Positions 1 through 9,937 are shown, numbered from the stretch's first letter. The stretch is 64,000 nt of DNA from Arion vulgaris (GCA_020796225.1 CM036758.1:30483647-30547646), one strand, 5' to 3'. Notes: a model not told the origin generated them from the sequence alone. Made by a program: numbers and translations.

Positions 1-310
1 GAAATCTGAACCGTGTCGTTCTGTTAACGAAATTTGAACCGTGTCGTTCTGTTAACGAAATCTGAACCGTGTCGTTCTGTTAACAAAATTTGAACCGTGT
101 CGTTCTGTTAACGAAATCAGTTTTGATCCGGAGATTCTTAGAATTGTTCAGAAGAGATTGTGGCAGCCATGTCGTTCTGTTAACGAAATCTGAACCGTGT
201 CGTTCTGTTAACGAAATTTGAACCGTGTCGTTCTGTTAACGAAATCAATTTTAATCCGGAGATTCTTAGAATTGTTCAGAAGAGATTGTGGCAGCCATGT
301 CGTCCAAGAG
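1..310. repeat. 28-bp tandem repeat with a larger duplicated block
   Basis: A 28-bp unit containing CCGTGTCGTTCTGTTAAC is repeated at least seven times. Two copies of a longer block (about 127-175 and 256-303, containing TCCGGAGATTC) interrupt it, giving a super-repeat of about 129 bp. The left edge is cut by the window. The 165-aa open frame running through here is not supported as a gene. Confidence 0.85.
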
Positions 311-527
311 GGCCCTAGCTGTTTGGATAAACCCAGTGCAATCAGATCAGTCTTTCGCCTTGAACTCTTTAAACATTTAGACACCAATAGTCTTGAGTTC
401 TGCTGGCAAGCGCCCATGAGTTCGCTCACACACACTCATACATATATCCTCCAAAAAAAGCGGCCCTGCATTCGCGTGCGCACACGCACACACACACACA
501 CCTATAAAATAAATAATAAAATCTTGA
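311..527. other. No recognised gene; CA-rich microsatellite patches
   Basis: Short (CA)n runs lie near 428-441 and 478-501. I see no domain, splice structure or known repeat in the rest. Confidence 0.5.
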
Positions 528-736
528 CATATCCTTTACATATCCTTTACAGTAAACGACTTGTCGATTTTCAAGGCACAACGTATACGTTCAGTAGTTT
601 GCCATTGCTTTCTAAACGGTGGGATCTATTTTTACCTTTCGTAAAAATCCACGGACACGAATTTGATTCCAAAGTGCCTGCCGTGATGTTTGAACCACAT
701 ACGCTTGGATTGTGATTGAGCTCACCACCGCTTAAG
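528..736 (-). repeat. tRNA-derived SINE, family S-A, copy 1
   Basis: Read on the minus strand, the element starts with a tRNA-like head at the right end, with a box-B-like GTTCAAAC, and runs to a tail with repeats of GTAAAGGATATG. The body is shared with 1885-2233, 2311-2538 and 57785-58010. Its 5' head runs directly into the 20-bp satellite that follows. Confidence 0.7.
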
Positions 737-1868
737 CCCAATACAAATCGCTTAAGCCCAATACAAATCGCTTAAGCCCAATACAAATCGCTTAAGCCCA
801 ATACAAATCACTTAAGCCCAATACAAATCGCTTAAGCCCAATACAAATCGCTTAAGCCCAATACAAATCGCTTAAGCCCAATACAAATCGCTTAAGCCCA
901 ATACAAATCGCTTAAGCCCAATACAAATCGCTTAAGCCCAATACAAATCACTTACGCCCAATACAAACCGCTTAAGCCCAATATAAATCGCTTAAGCCCA
1001 ATACAAATCACTTAAGCCCAATACAAATCACTTAAGCCCAATATAAATCGCTTAAGCCCAATACAAATCACTTAAGCCCAATACAAATCACTTACGCCCA
1101 ATACAAACCGCTTAAGCCCAATATAAATCGCTTAAGCCCAATACAAATCACTTAAGCCCAATACAGATCGCTTAAGCCCAATATAAATCACTTAAGCCCA
1201 ATACAGATCGCTTAAGCCCAATACAAATCACTTACGCCCAATACAAATCACTTAAGCCCAATACAAATCGCTTAAGCCCAATACAAATCACTTAAGCCCA
1301 ATACAGATCGCTTAAGCCCAATATAAATCACTTAAGCCCAATACAGATCGCTTAAGCCCAATACAAATCACTTACGCCCAATACAAATCACTTAAGCCCA
1401 ATACAAATCGCTTAAGCCCAATACAAATCACTTAAGCCCAATACAAATCACTTAAGCCCAATACAAATCACTTAAGCCCAATACAAATCGCTTAAGCCCA
1501 ATACAAATCGCTTACGCCCAATATAAATCGCTTAAGCCCAATACAAATCACTTAAGCCCAATACAAATCGCTTAAGCCCAATACAGATCACTTAAGCCCA
1601 ATACAAATCACTTAAGCCCAATACAAATCACTTAAGCCCAATACAAATCACTTAAGCCCAATACAAATCACTTACGCCCAATACAAACCGCTTAAGCCCA
1701 ATACAAATCGCTTAAGCCCAATACAAATCACTTACGCCCAATACAAACCGCTTAAGCCCAATACAAATCACTTAAGCCCAATACAAATCGCTTAAGCCCA
1801 ATACAAATCGCTTAAGCCCAATACAAATCGCTTAAGCCCAATACAAATCGCTTAAGCCCAATACAAAT
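729..1868. repeat. 20-bp satellite, about 57 copies, with 140-bp higher-order periodicity
   Basis: The monomer CTTAAGCCCAATACAAATCG repeats with no indel over 1.14 kb. Variant positions are CTTAAG/CTTACG, ATAC/ATAT, AAAT/AGAT/AAAC and final G/A. The CTTACG variant starts at 951, 1091, 1231, 1371 and 1511, exactly 140 bp (seven monomers) apart, then at 1671 and 1731. The sharp 20-bp register contrasts with the indel-rich arrays elsewhere. Confidence 0.97.
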
Positions 1869-1884
1869 GAAATGAAAATAGTGG

Positions 1885-2233
1885 CATATACTTTACACGA
1901 CTTAGCCATCAACAACAGTAAGCGAGTCGCTGATTTTCTAACACCACTCAGTGGCGGCTCGTGATCATTTTTGTTGGTAGGGCCAAACATATATTTTCGG
2001 AAAAATCATGGTTTCGGTTAGGAAATATTTTAATGTATAAAATAATAAATACACTTTACACTTTATTTGTGGTGGGGTCCGGGCCCACTGGCCCTAATGA
2101 CAAGCCGCCACTGGCACAACTAATAGGTTCAGTAGTTTGGTCTATTTTTTACAGTTCGTAACAATCCAAGGGAACTAATTTGCTTCCAAACTTGTCCGTT
2201 GCAGAGTTTGAACCAGGATGTGTTGTGATCTAA
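1885..2233 (-). repeat. SINE family S-A, copy 2, split by a MITE
   Basis: The body matches the other S-A copies: a tail near CATATACTTTACACGAC, a middle containing GGTTCAGTAGTTTGG, and a box-B-like GTTTGAACC near the right end. A 165-bp MITE (1949-2113) divides it. Confidence 0.65.
1949..2113. mobile_element. hAT-like MITE, 165 bp
   Basis: The ends are terminal inverted repeats beginning CAGTGGCGGCTCGTGATC on the left and CAGTGGCGGCTTGTCATT on the reverse right end. The flanking 8-mers ACACCACT and GCACAACT are a degraded 8-bp target duplication. An 8-bp duplication is typical of hAT elements. The same two end types (B and A) bound the large elements at 3865-6305 and 61941-63892. Confidence 0.8.
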
Positions 2234-2310
2234 TACATATAGAAACAACAAAATAAACAGGGGCGCCTACGTTCGCGCGCTTTCACACAGAGAGACATAT
2301 TAATTAATTG

Positions 2311-2538
2311 CATATCCTTTACAGGACTTTGCGAATCAACTCCAACTTTTCTAACGCTGTTTGTGATTTTTCTAGGCATTATTACGTTCAGTAGTTTGCC
2401 ACTGCTTTCTGAACGGGTGGTGCAAATCGTTCTTTTGTTAAAATCCACGTGAAACAATTTAAACCAAACTGTCCGCAGTGTGATTCGAACTCAGAACGTC
2501 GGGGTTAATAGATAGAGTCACTATCCCCTAAGCCACAG
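2311..2538 (-). repeat. SINE family S-A, copy 3, best-preserved tRNA head
   Basis: On the minus strand the head reads TGTGGCTTAGGGGATAGTG (box-A-like), followed by box B as GAGTTCGAATC. Both are polymerase III promoter motifs of a tRNA. The head is fused to the S-A body and tail, so this is a SINE and not a tRNA gene. Confidence 0.75.
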
Positions 2539-2574
2539 ATACCACAGAGAGACATATAAGTAAAAAGTAAAGGA

Positions 2575-2812
2575 ACCCTTTCATACCTCGTGGTATATAG
2601 GTCAATACAGTGTTAGGCCTGTATTTTTCATTGACCTTCGGCACACGATGGGTGATGTGGTCAGCATCACGCCGGCCGCCTTTACTTTCCCAGAGCATGT
2701 CTGGCACCCAGTTGAGGCTGGATCGACCTGAGAGCCGTCGTGGTCGGGAAAATTCCACGCGCATTGTGGGAGCTGAACCCAGACCACCAGCCTTGCGAAG
2801 CGAGTACAGAGA
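2575..2812 (-). repeat. SINE family S-B, 5'-truncated copy
   Basis: Reverse complement of the elements at 50861-51134 and 56960-57233. It shares GGCTCTCAGGTCGA, the CTCTGGGAAAGTAAAGGCGG core and the 3' part ending ATACCACGAGGTATGAAAGG. The tRNA-like head is shortened at the right edge. Confidence 0.8.
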
Positions 2813-2854
2813 GACATATACCATCAACAAAATAGACAATCGATCATAATCTAT

Positions 2855-2990
2855 ATCATATATTTATTAGAGACATTAGAACATAACAGACATCACTCAT
2901 TTTCTCTTGATGGTACTCTGTCATATATTTATTAGAGACATTAGAACATAACAGACTTCAATCATTTTCTCTTGTTGTTACTATATCATA
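2855..2990. repeat. Two-copy direct duplication of about 75 bp
   Basis: ATATTTATTAGAGACATTAG and the following ATTTTCTCTTG stretch occur twice, with small changes. No coding potential is seen. Confidence 0.7.
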
Positions 2991-3005
2991 TATATCACCA
3001 GGTGG

Positions 3006-3248
3006 GGGTCTGTGTAGAGTACAGGATAGGTGCTCATCTCTCGTGCCAAAGGTACAAGGTTCGCTCCCTCGTGGAATCATCTGGATATTTTTCCAGAGAT
3101 CCTTGATCTCAGTCATCGAGTTCCTAATCCTATCGGAGACGGACGATAAATCAGAGGTCCCGTGTTCAATTTGAGCACGTAAAAGAAACCCTTGGCAGTT
3201 CAAAATCGAGAAGAGCAGGTTGGAAAGCCACTGCCTGGGCAAAATTAA
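3006..3248 (+). repeat. tRNA-derived SINE, family S-D, copy 1
   Basis: The tRNA-like head has box B as AAGGTTCGCTCCCTCGTGG. A body of about 180 bp follows, ending with AATCGAGAAGAGCAGGTTGG. The same element lies in inverse orientation at 38045-38292. Confidence 0.75.
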
Positions 3249-3294
3249 GTAGAAAAGATATTTTTTTTAATACAAATATTCCTACAAAAATATC

Positions 3295-3435
3295 TTCACT
3301 ATCTTCAAAATAACATCGGGGACCCTTGCCGATGCTACGGAGTTCGTGATCTTCCTATGTAAGAAAGAGATCGTAGCACACATGGTTACACACTGAAGTG
3401 CAATGATGATAGTCCAATCAATCAATCAATCAATA
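3295..3435 (+). repeat. Dispersed repeat R2 with (CAAT)n tail
   Basis: A short retroposon-like repeat contains CTATGTAAGAAAGAGATCG and GTGCAATGATGATAGT and ends in AATCAATCAATCAAT. Related copies lie near 6345-6490, 17088-17190, 37575-38000 and 56495-56600, all inverse to this one. Confidence 0.65.
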
Positions 3436-3785
3436 ATCAGGTGCGGTACTGTCTGGCGTAAGCGATCATGAATCTCCACAAATCTCTGTTCTTTGCGTTT
3501 GCTATCAACTCGGATGTTGACGCTCTACTATGCCATGAAGTCAGGTTTTCCCAAATTTGCTCTCTCTGTCTTCATCTGACTCGTCTCCTTTCGATTTTAC
3601 TGTGCTTACAATGTGTTTTAAGCCTCCCTTTTTCATCACATGCCCTAAAAATGTTGATTACCTCTTTCTTATATTGATGATAAGCTTTCTCTGTATCTTA
3701 ACATCATTCAAAACCTCATTCAGACCATCATTCTTCTGTAAAATCATATCACTGTGGCCCCCAGAGATGTTTCTTTCCGTTACAT
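3436..3785 (-). pseudogene. Non-LTR retrotransposon fragment (RT C-terminal region)
   Basis: This stretch is the diverged counterpart of 25900-26600, sharing blocks such as TTACAATGTGTT and CTTTCTTATA. On the minus strand it matches the region just after the RT domain. It is 5'-truncated, with frame breaks. The plus-strand open frames across it are antisense shadows. Confidence 0.6.
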
Positions 3786-3864
3786 ATATATTAATATATC
3801 AGAACGACTTTACGTGTGTTCTGGCTAATAAAACGTATACACTCCACAATACCAACAGAATGCA
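3786..3864. other. Unassigned spacer ending in a hAT target site
   Basis: No gene is seen. The last eight bases, AGAATGCA (3857-3864), reappear at 6306-6313 and mark the target-site duplication of the element between them. Confidence 0.6.
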
Positions 3865-4710
3865 CAGGGGCGGCTCGTCATTAAGGGCCAGTGAGGCCAG
3901 GCCCAACAAAAATATTGAGTAACCTGTACTTATTATTTTAGACATTATTTGTTCATAATTATTACTTTCAACGAGATACTGATAAGCTTTGAAAGTTGAT
4001 ATATAACGCTAAAATATCATACACAGTCTGAAATTTGAAATTCATAATCTTTACCCCTAATTAGTATAAGCCCTGGTTATTAGGGGCCAGTAAGAACCGG
4101 TCCTATCAAACCAAAAGAATTAACGTGTACTTATTATTTTAGAAATTATTTTTTCGTAATTATTACTTTTAATTTGACACTGATTAGCTTTGAAAGTTGA
4201 ATATATAACACTAAAATATAAATATTATATCAGAATAATATAACAATCCTGTTATTTATATAATATTTCCTTATTAAAAAACATTGTATATACCTTATTT
4301 TGCCTCTATTACATCAAGCATTGTGTGATGCACTATTTCTGGGGCTAGTTTACAAGTTCCTACATAAGATGCAACATTGCGACCTCTGACCTTTGATCGT
4401 TATTGCAATGATAATTTCCAAAACAATGTCATTTTCATTCGCCGGAAGATATATTCATTCTTACGCAGCCAAACTACTTCTCAGATAAACGAGGACTTTA
4501 GCTCAAATAGTCCGTTTAATTATCGATTGAATCCCCAATTTTATATAAAAATAGTATAAAATTATAGAAAATAATAGTAATAAATAACAAACCATAAAAT
4601 AATATGATAAGTTTTAGGGAATTGTCCCTTGCATTAATATACATTGTCTACAGCAATTTTCTTTCCTACAGTTGAGTTAGTTGTAACAAGTGATTGTTAA
4701 CTTAGTTGAG

Positions 4711-4830
4711 CGAAACACGTAAAAACATTTTTAACAATAAGTTACAAAATACTAGAGATTTACACAATACAAAAACAATGACAATACACAAGAAATACTT
4801 CGACCAAATTGCCTTTATCAAGCAAAAAAT
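4711..4830 (-). mobile_element. Penelope-like element terminal fragment
   Basis: Diverged match to the ends of the element at 22.3-24.6 kb: CGAAACACGTAA at the left and TTCGACCAAATTGCCTTTAT at the right. It is absent from the other copy of the surrounding hAT-like element, so it inserted later. The hammerhead-like core is degraded here (CGAAGTA in place of CGAAACG). Confidence 0.6.
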
Positions 4831-4974
4831 ACATCAGAAGTGAAGAATTTCAGTTCTTTCACTACATATACAATGAAAATCGTGGAGTTTACAGCTCATT
4901 TACTGAGGAGATAATATATTACAAAATCACCAAAATATATATATGACTCTCTAGATTAGTTGACAAGTTCAGAT

Positions 4975-5165
4975 TTTTTTTTTTTATGCGGGTGAGGCAT
5001 GTTCAATTTGCATTCCAGAGATTTAAAAAAAAATCTTCTTTAGGCGCTCCAGTCGTTTGATGTGTCCGAAATATTTAATTGTCCTTGGTTTTATATTATT
5101 TAATAGCCAACTCTCTTTAGTATCAAGCTGTTGCAGAACAGAAGCATTTGTTTTTTTCCTGAAAG
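4975..5165 (-). pseudogene. Captured RT C-terminal remnant inside the hAT-like element
   Basis: The minus strand encodes pieces of a non-LTR RT tail, including KYFGHIKR. The same remnant, with the same continuation (AATTGAACA.GCCTCACC), occupies the same relative place in copy 2 (62055-62440). It was therefore part of the element before both copies spread. Confidence 0.65.
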
Positions 5166-5206
5166 GGGTAATAACTTCTCGCAATAGATAAATAATAGTA
5201 AATACT

Positions 5207-6235
5207 CCTTCATCTTCAGCGATCTCTGGTCATGCGCTTAATTTACTGTGGACCACAAACTGGGCAGTCAGCTTCAGGTCTGTCAGGTATCCCCAAAGCT
5301 TAGTTTTCAGGTTGACTGGGTGTGGCCACATGTTGCTTCTCAGCTCACCCAGGAGAGGACAGTCTTGCAGGATATGCTCCGGTATCTGTTCCGCCTGCTG
5401 ACACTGGCAGAGAGCTGTTTGACTTATTCTAGTCTATATAAACGTTTGTTGAGTCTGCAGTGTCCGGTGCGTAGTCGAAATATACGAACCTGGTCTGTTC
5501 TGCTTCGGTATTTGGTGGAGTCTTTTCCATAATCATATCCAGTGTTTGTCTTCCAGTCTACTGCAGATTTTCTCATAATCATATCCAGTGTTTGTCTTCC
5601 AGTCTACTGCAGATTTTCTCTGTATGAGGGTTTGGACCTCTTGAAAAGACAGAGGTGGGTAAATTTGCTCTTTGGCACTGCCCTCCTTAGCTAAGACGTC
5701 GGCACTCGCCCGAGTAGTTACCGGGGCCTACATTTGGGGTGTAAAGAATAGAACCACTGTTACCCGCCACGCATGTCGTAAGATGTGACTAAGGAGATTT
5801 GGCTGAAATCGGATACATGTGTCCTAAACGTGTAGAAGTCTATGCATTTAGGGCCTACCAAACCAATATGCAACGTATACATGTTCTTGGCAAAGATCAA
5901 ACATATCACAAAGAGTGATTCAAATTGGTTGTAAAGAACGAACGCAAAGAAGAAGAAGACATCGGCACTATAATTGCCTGCAATGCCACAGTGAGATGGA
6001 ATCCACTGCAAGTGAATTTCTGCCTTTTCTGAAAGCTGAGCAAGTTCTCTTTTAGGTTTTGTACTGTGCTGTCAGCGGATTTAGCATCCAGGGCTTGTAT
6101 AGCTAACAGTGAGTCTGTAAGAAATACCATCTTGCCTGCCGGTGCTTGCGGCTTAGTCATGTGCTATGTTGCCATCAGAAGTGCTAAAGAGTTCTGCTTG
6201 GAACATAATATACCAGTAGGGGCTGCTAGAGACAC
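5207..6235 (-). mobile_element. I-clade LINE, 5'-truncated: RNase H and C-terminal domain
   Basis: Minus-strand pieces show an RNase H domain (TDSLLAIQAL, then WIPSHCGIAGN and SADV/ADVLAKEGSA), a linker, and the typical I-like tail (RTGHCRLN, LCQCQQAEQIPEHILQDCP, KTKLWG). AGTAAATACT flanks it at 5197-5206 and 6236-6245 as a 10-bp target duplication. A 48-bp in-frame direct duplication lies at about 5527-5620. A SINE (R1) interrupts it between GNYSADV and ADVLAKEG. Frameshifts and a stop make it dead. It is nested in the hAT-like element. Confidence 0.85.
5707..5957 (+). mobile_element. SINE R1 (about 250 bp, (GAA)n tail)
   Basis: It starts CGCCCGAGTAGTTACCGG, similar to the A-box region of tRNA-Leu/Ser (CCGAGTGGTTA), and ends in GAAGAA. 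The flanks GACGTCGGCACT (5695-5706) and GACATCGGCACT (5958-5969) are a 12-bp target duplication of the LINE RNase H codons. Related copies lie at 21841, 37623, 46276, 46671 and 58089, with a fragment near 25315. Confidence 0.85.
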
Positions 6236-6344
6236 AGTAAATACTTTTTTTTAAAAACGATTTTTGCCGGGCCCCACGAAGAAAAATGATCACGAGCCGC
6301 CACTGAGAATGCATGTCAGCTCTAACCAAAAACTACTTGATTGA

Positions 6345-6490
6345 TTGATAGTACTATCATCATTGCACTTCGGTCAGTAAAAATGTGTGCTCCGATCTCT
6401 TTCTTACACATGAAGATCTCAGCTGCGGTGCATGAACTCCGTACCATCGGCGTCAGTCCCGATATAAAATTTAGACGGTTATTTTCCGAG
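6345..6490 (-). repeat. Dispersed repeat R2, joined to the TLR stub
   Basis: It contains GATTGATTGATAG (the tail), ATCATCATTGCACTTCGG and CTCCGATCTCTTTCTTACAC, and is inverse to the copy at 3295. Its other end touches the breakpoint of the TLR fragment at about 6490. Confidence 0.65.
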
Positions 6491-6492
6491 CT

Positions 6493-6657
6493 CTTGATTC
6501 TCCAGAAACTGAGTGGCTTGTTTGCAACAGTCATCTTCTCTTTGCTGCCAACCACCATCATGTGTTCTTGAACATGAGCTTTCCCGTTACATGTTGTCCT
6601 AACGTTGTACAGCAGAAACAGGACAGCAAGCGTCGTGAAGGAACTGGTCATAGTCAT
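6493..6657 (-). pseudogene. 5' stub of a fourth TLR gene (copy D)
   Basis: The first 55 codons match the three TLR copies: the same signal peptide (MTMTSSFTTLAVLFLLYNVR) and a following segment with ANKPLSFWR. Similarity stops at about 6490, where unrelated R2 sequence begins. The frame runs on into R2 to give a meaningless 111-aa chimera. The 290 bp upstream of its ATG match the other promoters. It is therefore the remnant of a fourth array unit whose body was lost or displaced. Confidence 0.9.
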
Positions 6658-6949
6658 TTATTAAAATAATCGTTACAAATATAATACATAGCTTCGTTAC
6701 TTTGTAAACATCACGTTACAAGTTAACAAGTCACTCCATGAACATCACCTGACAAATTAACAAGACACTTAATCCTGATAATAACACAACATATGGGACT
6801 TGAGATTATGGGTGTCCATAATAATTATTTCAGGAGTGAGGTGATGAAGTGGCACAAAAAAGAATTAACAAAAAATTGTGTATGTTATAGTCCTGATCTA
6901 GACCTGAATGTTTTAGTTTTGTTCTAGTTTTCTTTGTTATATGCACGGA
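6658..6949 (-). promoter_or_regulatory. Spacer: 3' flank of TLR A and decayed promoter of stub D
   Basis: Aligns with 9938-10224 and 13211-13497. The two CACGTG motifs of the other spacers read CACGTT (6712-6717) and CACCTG (6746-6751) here. The AATAAA of the other spacers reads AATAAT here. These changes fit relaxed constraint in front of a dead gene. Confidence 0.6.
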
Positions 6950-9937
6950 TTAATCTCCTTGTATATCAGCAGCCATCTTGTCCCATAGCCTTTGTAAGCT
7001 TGTGTCGTCTGGCAGTGGGTCTGGGTAGGGAATGTAAGTGTTGCTTCTTATATGAAACAACAGTTCTTTTCCTAAAAGACTGTCTGGAATCTTCTCCATG
7101 AGAAGAAACAATAGCACCTGTCTCCCTGTGTAGACAGCCTCCATGTTTGCCATCTGAATCTCATAGCTGCACCAGTAACTGTCAATCAGATGACGTGTCA
7201 GTACAACCAGCGTTTTCCTGCTAGTGCAGACAGCCCTGACAATGTTGGAAGCGATTTGCTCGCCTGCCATGAAATCTCGCCCATGAATACATAAATTAAG
7301 ACCACGTTTCTCCAGTTCACGCAACAATCGACCAATGACAAAACAATCATCCTCCTGATCGTAACTAATAAACGCGTCCTATTTGAAGTCTGTTTTCTCT
7401 TTGTTTCTATTGGCTGATCTATAAAATAGACGGGCTGCATAGTACAAGTATCGAAGCTTCCATCGAAATCGATAGAGAACAAAACAGAAAATGATGCAAA
7501 TAATGACACACATTCCAGCTGCAACACAAAAAAATAGAAATTTTTTCGATGGACATGTTCGATGTAAATATTCTATAGTAGAATTAAATTCATCTTTGAT
7601 TGGCTTGCATAAACTGTCTTCATAGACACAATTATATTCATGAAAGTGATGGTCGAACGCTTGAGATGTCTTCATCCATGTTAGAAAATCTAGTTTATCA
7701 CAGGTACATGAGATTGGACATAAGGACAGATCAATAGTCACATTCTGACCGTTACTGATAAGTAAATTAATATGTTGTTGGATATCAGGCGTTAAACGTG
7801 CGATTCTGTTATTGGTCAGATTTATAAATGTTAGTGACCACATTTGAGAGATGTCGACCACAAACTGGGTCAGTGAATTCTTTTGAAGAAGCAAGATCTT
7901 CAAATTGGTGAGTCCAGAGAAGACATCTGATGAGAATGTGTGAATATCGTTGAAAGATAAATCTAAGTATGTCAAGTTGGTTAGAGATGAGAACACTTGC
8001 GTGTTAGGTTGGCTAGAGAAGAAATCTCCCAACAAATTAAAGTTGAGGTTTAGCTGTGTTAGTGAAGATAGCGACTTGAAAAATGTATCTGATATCTCCC
8101 TGACGAAACTACTGGAAAGGTCTAAATACTGCAGACTGTGCAACCCTTCAAATGGACCAATTAATCTGGGAAAGTAGTTCTTATGCATGCTTAGATTAGT
8201 CAATGTGTTATTTGGATCAACGACCAGGCGTGACAAAATGTAAATCAAACCTGCCTGGTTCATTTCAATTGTCTTAAGATTGTATGGTAACTTAAGAATG
8301 AATGTATCCATGTCCAGTACATCATTACTACTGATCGCGTATAGTGTACAGTTGGAAGAAGCAATGTTTGGTAGAAACTGATGTGGGTATATAGAAGGTA
8401 TTCTGTACTTAAATCCGACACCATTAAATTTGAATACAGTTAAATTTGTCATTAAGTGAAGATCCTTCAAGTAGGTACCAAATACAAATCTATTTCCACT
8501 AACATCTAATGTCTTGAGGGATGGTGACAATAACGTTAATACATGTCTATCGATTGCTTCGAGACTATTCTCCTGAGCTTCAAAATGTTCCAAGTATTTT
8601 GGAAAGTTCTTGATGAAGGAATGATCTAAGCAAATTCCCGTTGAGTATCTGTTGATTACAAGATTCATTTTGAGAGATTTCAAAGAAGTGGTATTTCGAA
8701 ATCCATGGAATACATTGTTCACATATTCGATGTCTATATCTTCGTTGTGTGTCATATTCAGCGATACAAGATTCTGTAAAGGTGTGAATGCTTCCTGGTC
8801 TATGTTCTTACCCAGAATAACACAATTACTAATATCTAAGTTTTGTAAGGAAGATAAATACTGAAATGTCACATTACTCAGAGAGTACATCTTACAATGT
8901 CCGCTGAGATAGCCAGCTACTGAAAGATTGACTAATTTAGTCAAATTTTCAAACCCTGCTCCAAAGTTTCTAGCTTTAAGACCATCTATGTAAAGACTTC
9001 TAAGATTAGTCAGACGAGACAGTGCCTTGTCAGGGTAGACTGCCCACGTACAGTTCAAACATTTTGTGTTTCTGTGAAGCTTTAATTCTTCCAGATTTAT
9101 CAGGTCTGTAAAGATTGTCTCTGGGAAAGTAACAACTGATAAATTTAAATTGTTATTGTGTAGATTTAATATTTTTAGTTGGTAAAGTCCAGTAAATGTG
9201 AGCTCTTTCATCTCACAAATGGAGTTATTTGAAAGATCTAAGTGTTGAAGTAGCGTGTAGTTTGTAAAAATATTGTTTGGAAGCTCACTGATAGAATTGT
9301 TGTGAAGATCCAAGAATAGAATATTGTTTGGAATTCCAGCAGATGGGACGAATGTTAGATTCAGAAATGAACAGTCAGCTGTTGTGTTATTATCCTTGAG
9401 AACGCAAGGTGTGCTTACAGTACGATATTCGGATGCACAGACTGAAGCACTGCATCCTGAGAGGATAATGTTCATGTCTATCGGGTTATCTTCAGAAGCT
9501 TCAGTTTTGTAGACATTGTTTACATGATAATTGACATTCCGTGTACATCTGGCATGCTCATTGTTGGCAGTTCCTGGCGACATAACAGCTGCCACATTGG
9601 CAACATTTGAACTTTGATCTGCTATTGTAGTATTACTACCAATACTGATAGGTGAGCGATGATTTGGAACAGAATTGTGATCAGTATTTGTCAGTTCATG
9701 TCCTGACAGATACGAATTTCTATCTGTAACAGATCGATGTGACGACACAGATGATCTGAATTCAGGCGAGCCATTGATTCTCCAGAAACTGAGTGGCTTG
9801 TTTGCAACAGTCATCTTCTCTTTGCTGCCAACCGCCATCATGTTTTCTTGAACAAGAGCTTTCCCGTTACATGTTGTCCTAACGTTGTACAGCAGAAACA
9901 GGGCAGCAAGCGTTGTGAAGGAACTGGTCATAGTCAT
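6950..9937 (-). pseudogene. TLR copy A: nonsense change at the first TIR residue (ectodomain and TM intact)
   Basis: This copy has exactly the same length (2988 bp) as intact copy C. The frame is open for 852 codons: signal peptide, Ser/Asn-rich N-terminal segment, LRR ectodomain, one LRR-CT cysteine cluster (CPISCTCD) and the transmembrane segment. Codon 853, the Tyr that opens the TIR domain in copy C (TAT), is TAG at 7379-7381. The remaining 142 TIR codons follow in frame with no further damage. The product would be a membrane LRR receptor with no signalling domain. It could be a recent pseudogene, a decoy form or a base-call error. Between residues 506 and 541 it differs strongly from B and C. 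Confidence 0.85.

Larger units (their letters stand above)
3865..6305 (+). mobile_element. hAT-like composite element, copy 1 (2.44 kb with nested insertions)
   Basis: The left end A starts CAGGGGCGGCTCGTCATTAA. The right end B, reversed, starts CAGTGGCGGCTCGTGATCAT. The flanks AGAATGCA/AGAATGCA form an exact 8-bp target duplication. The first 740 bp (AT-rich, with an end-like sequence repeated internally near 4090) align with the reverse complement of 63120-63892. Four further blocks also align: about 4620-4660 and 4890-4920 (AATTGCTGTAGAC; GTGATTTTGTAATAT), the RT remnant, and the GTATTTACT stretch near 5200. Removing the I-clade LINE and the Penelope-like insert leaves about 1.2 kb, the same core size as copy 2. 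No transposase frame is visible, so it is non-autonomous. Confidence 0.8.

Noticed and set aside
218..715. 165-codon plus-strand ORF
   Set aside because: It crosses tandem repeats, CA repeats and an antisense SINE; it has no domain.
2311..2538. Functional tRNA genes (also at 3006, 38292, 50861, 56960 and 62392)
   Set aside because: Box A and B motifs are present, but no full cloverleaf is intact and each head is fused to a repeated body and tail, as in SINEs.
7198..7527. Alternative-frame minus-strand ORFs inside the TLR TM/TIR region (also 13746-14075)
   Set aside because: Same region in a shifted frame as the TIR coding frame; present even in intact copy C, so not a product.
7950..8177. 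Plus-strand ORFs antisense to the TLRs (also 8652, 9324, 11223, 12597, 14498 and 15200)
   Set aside because: They follow the conservation of the TLR sense frame and have no features of their own.
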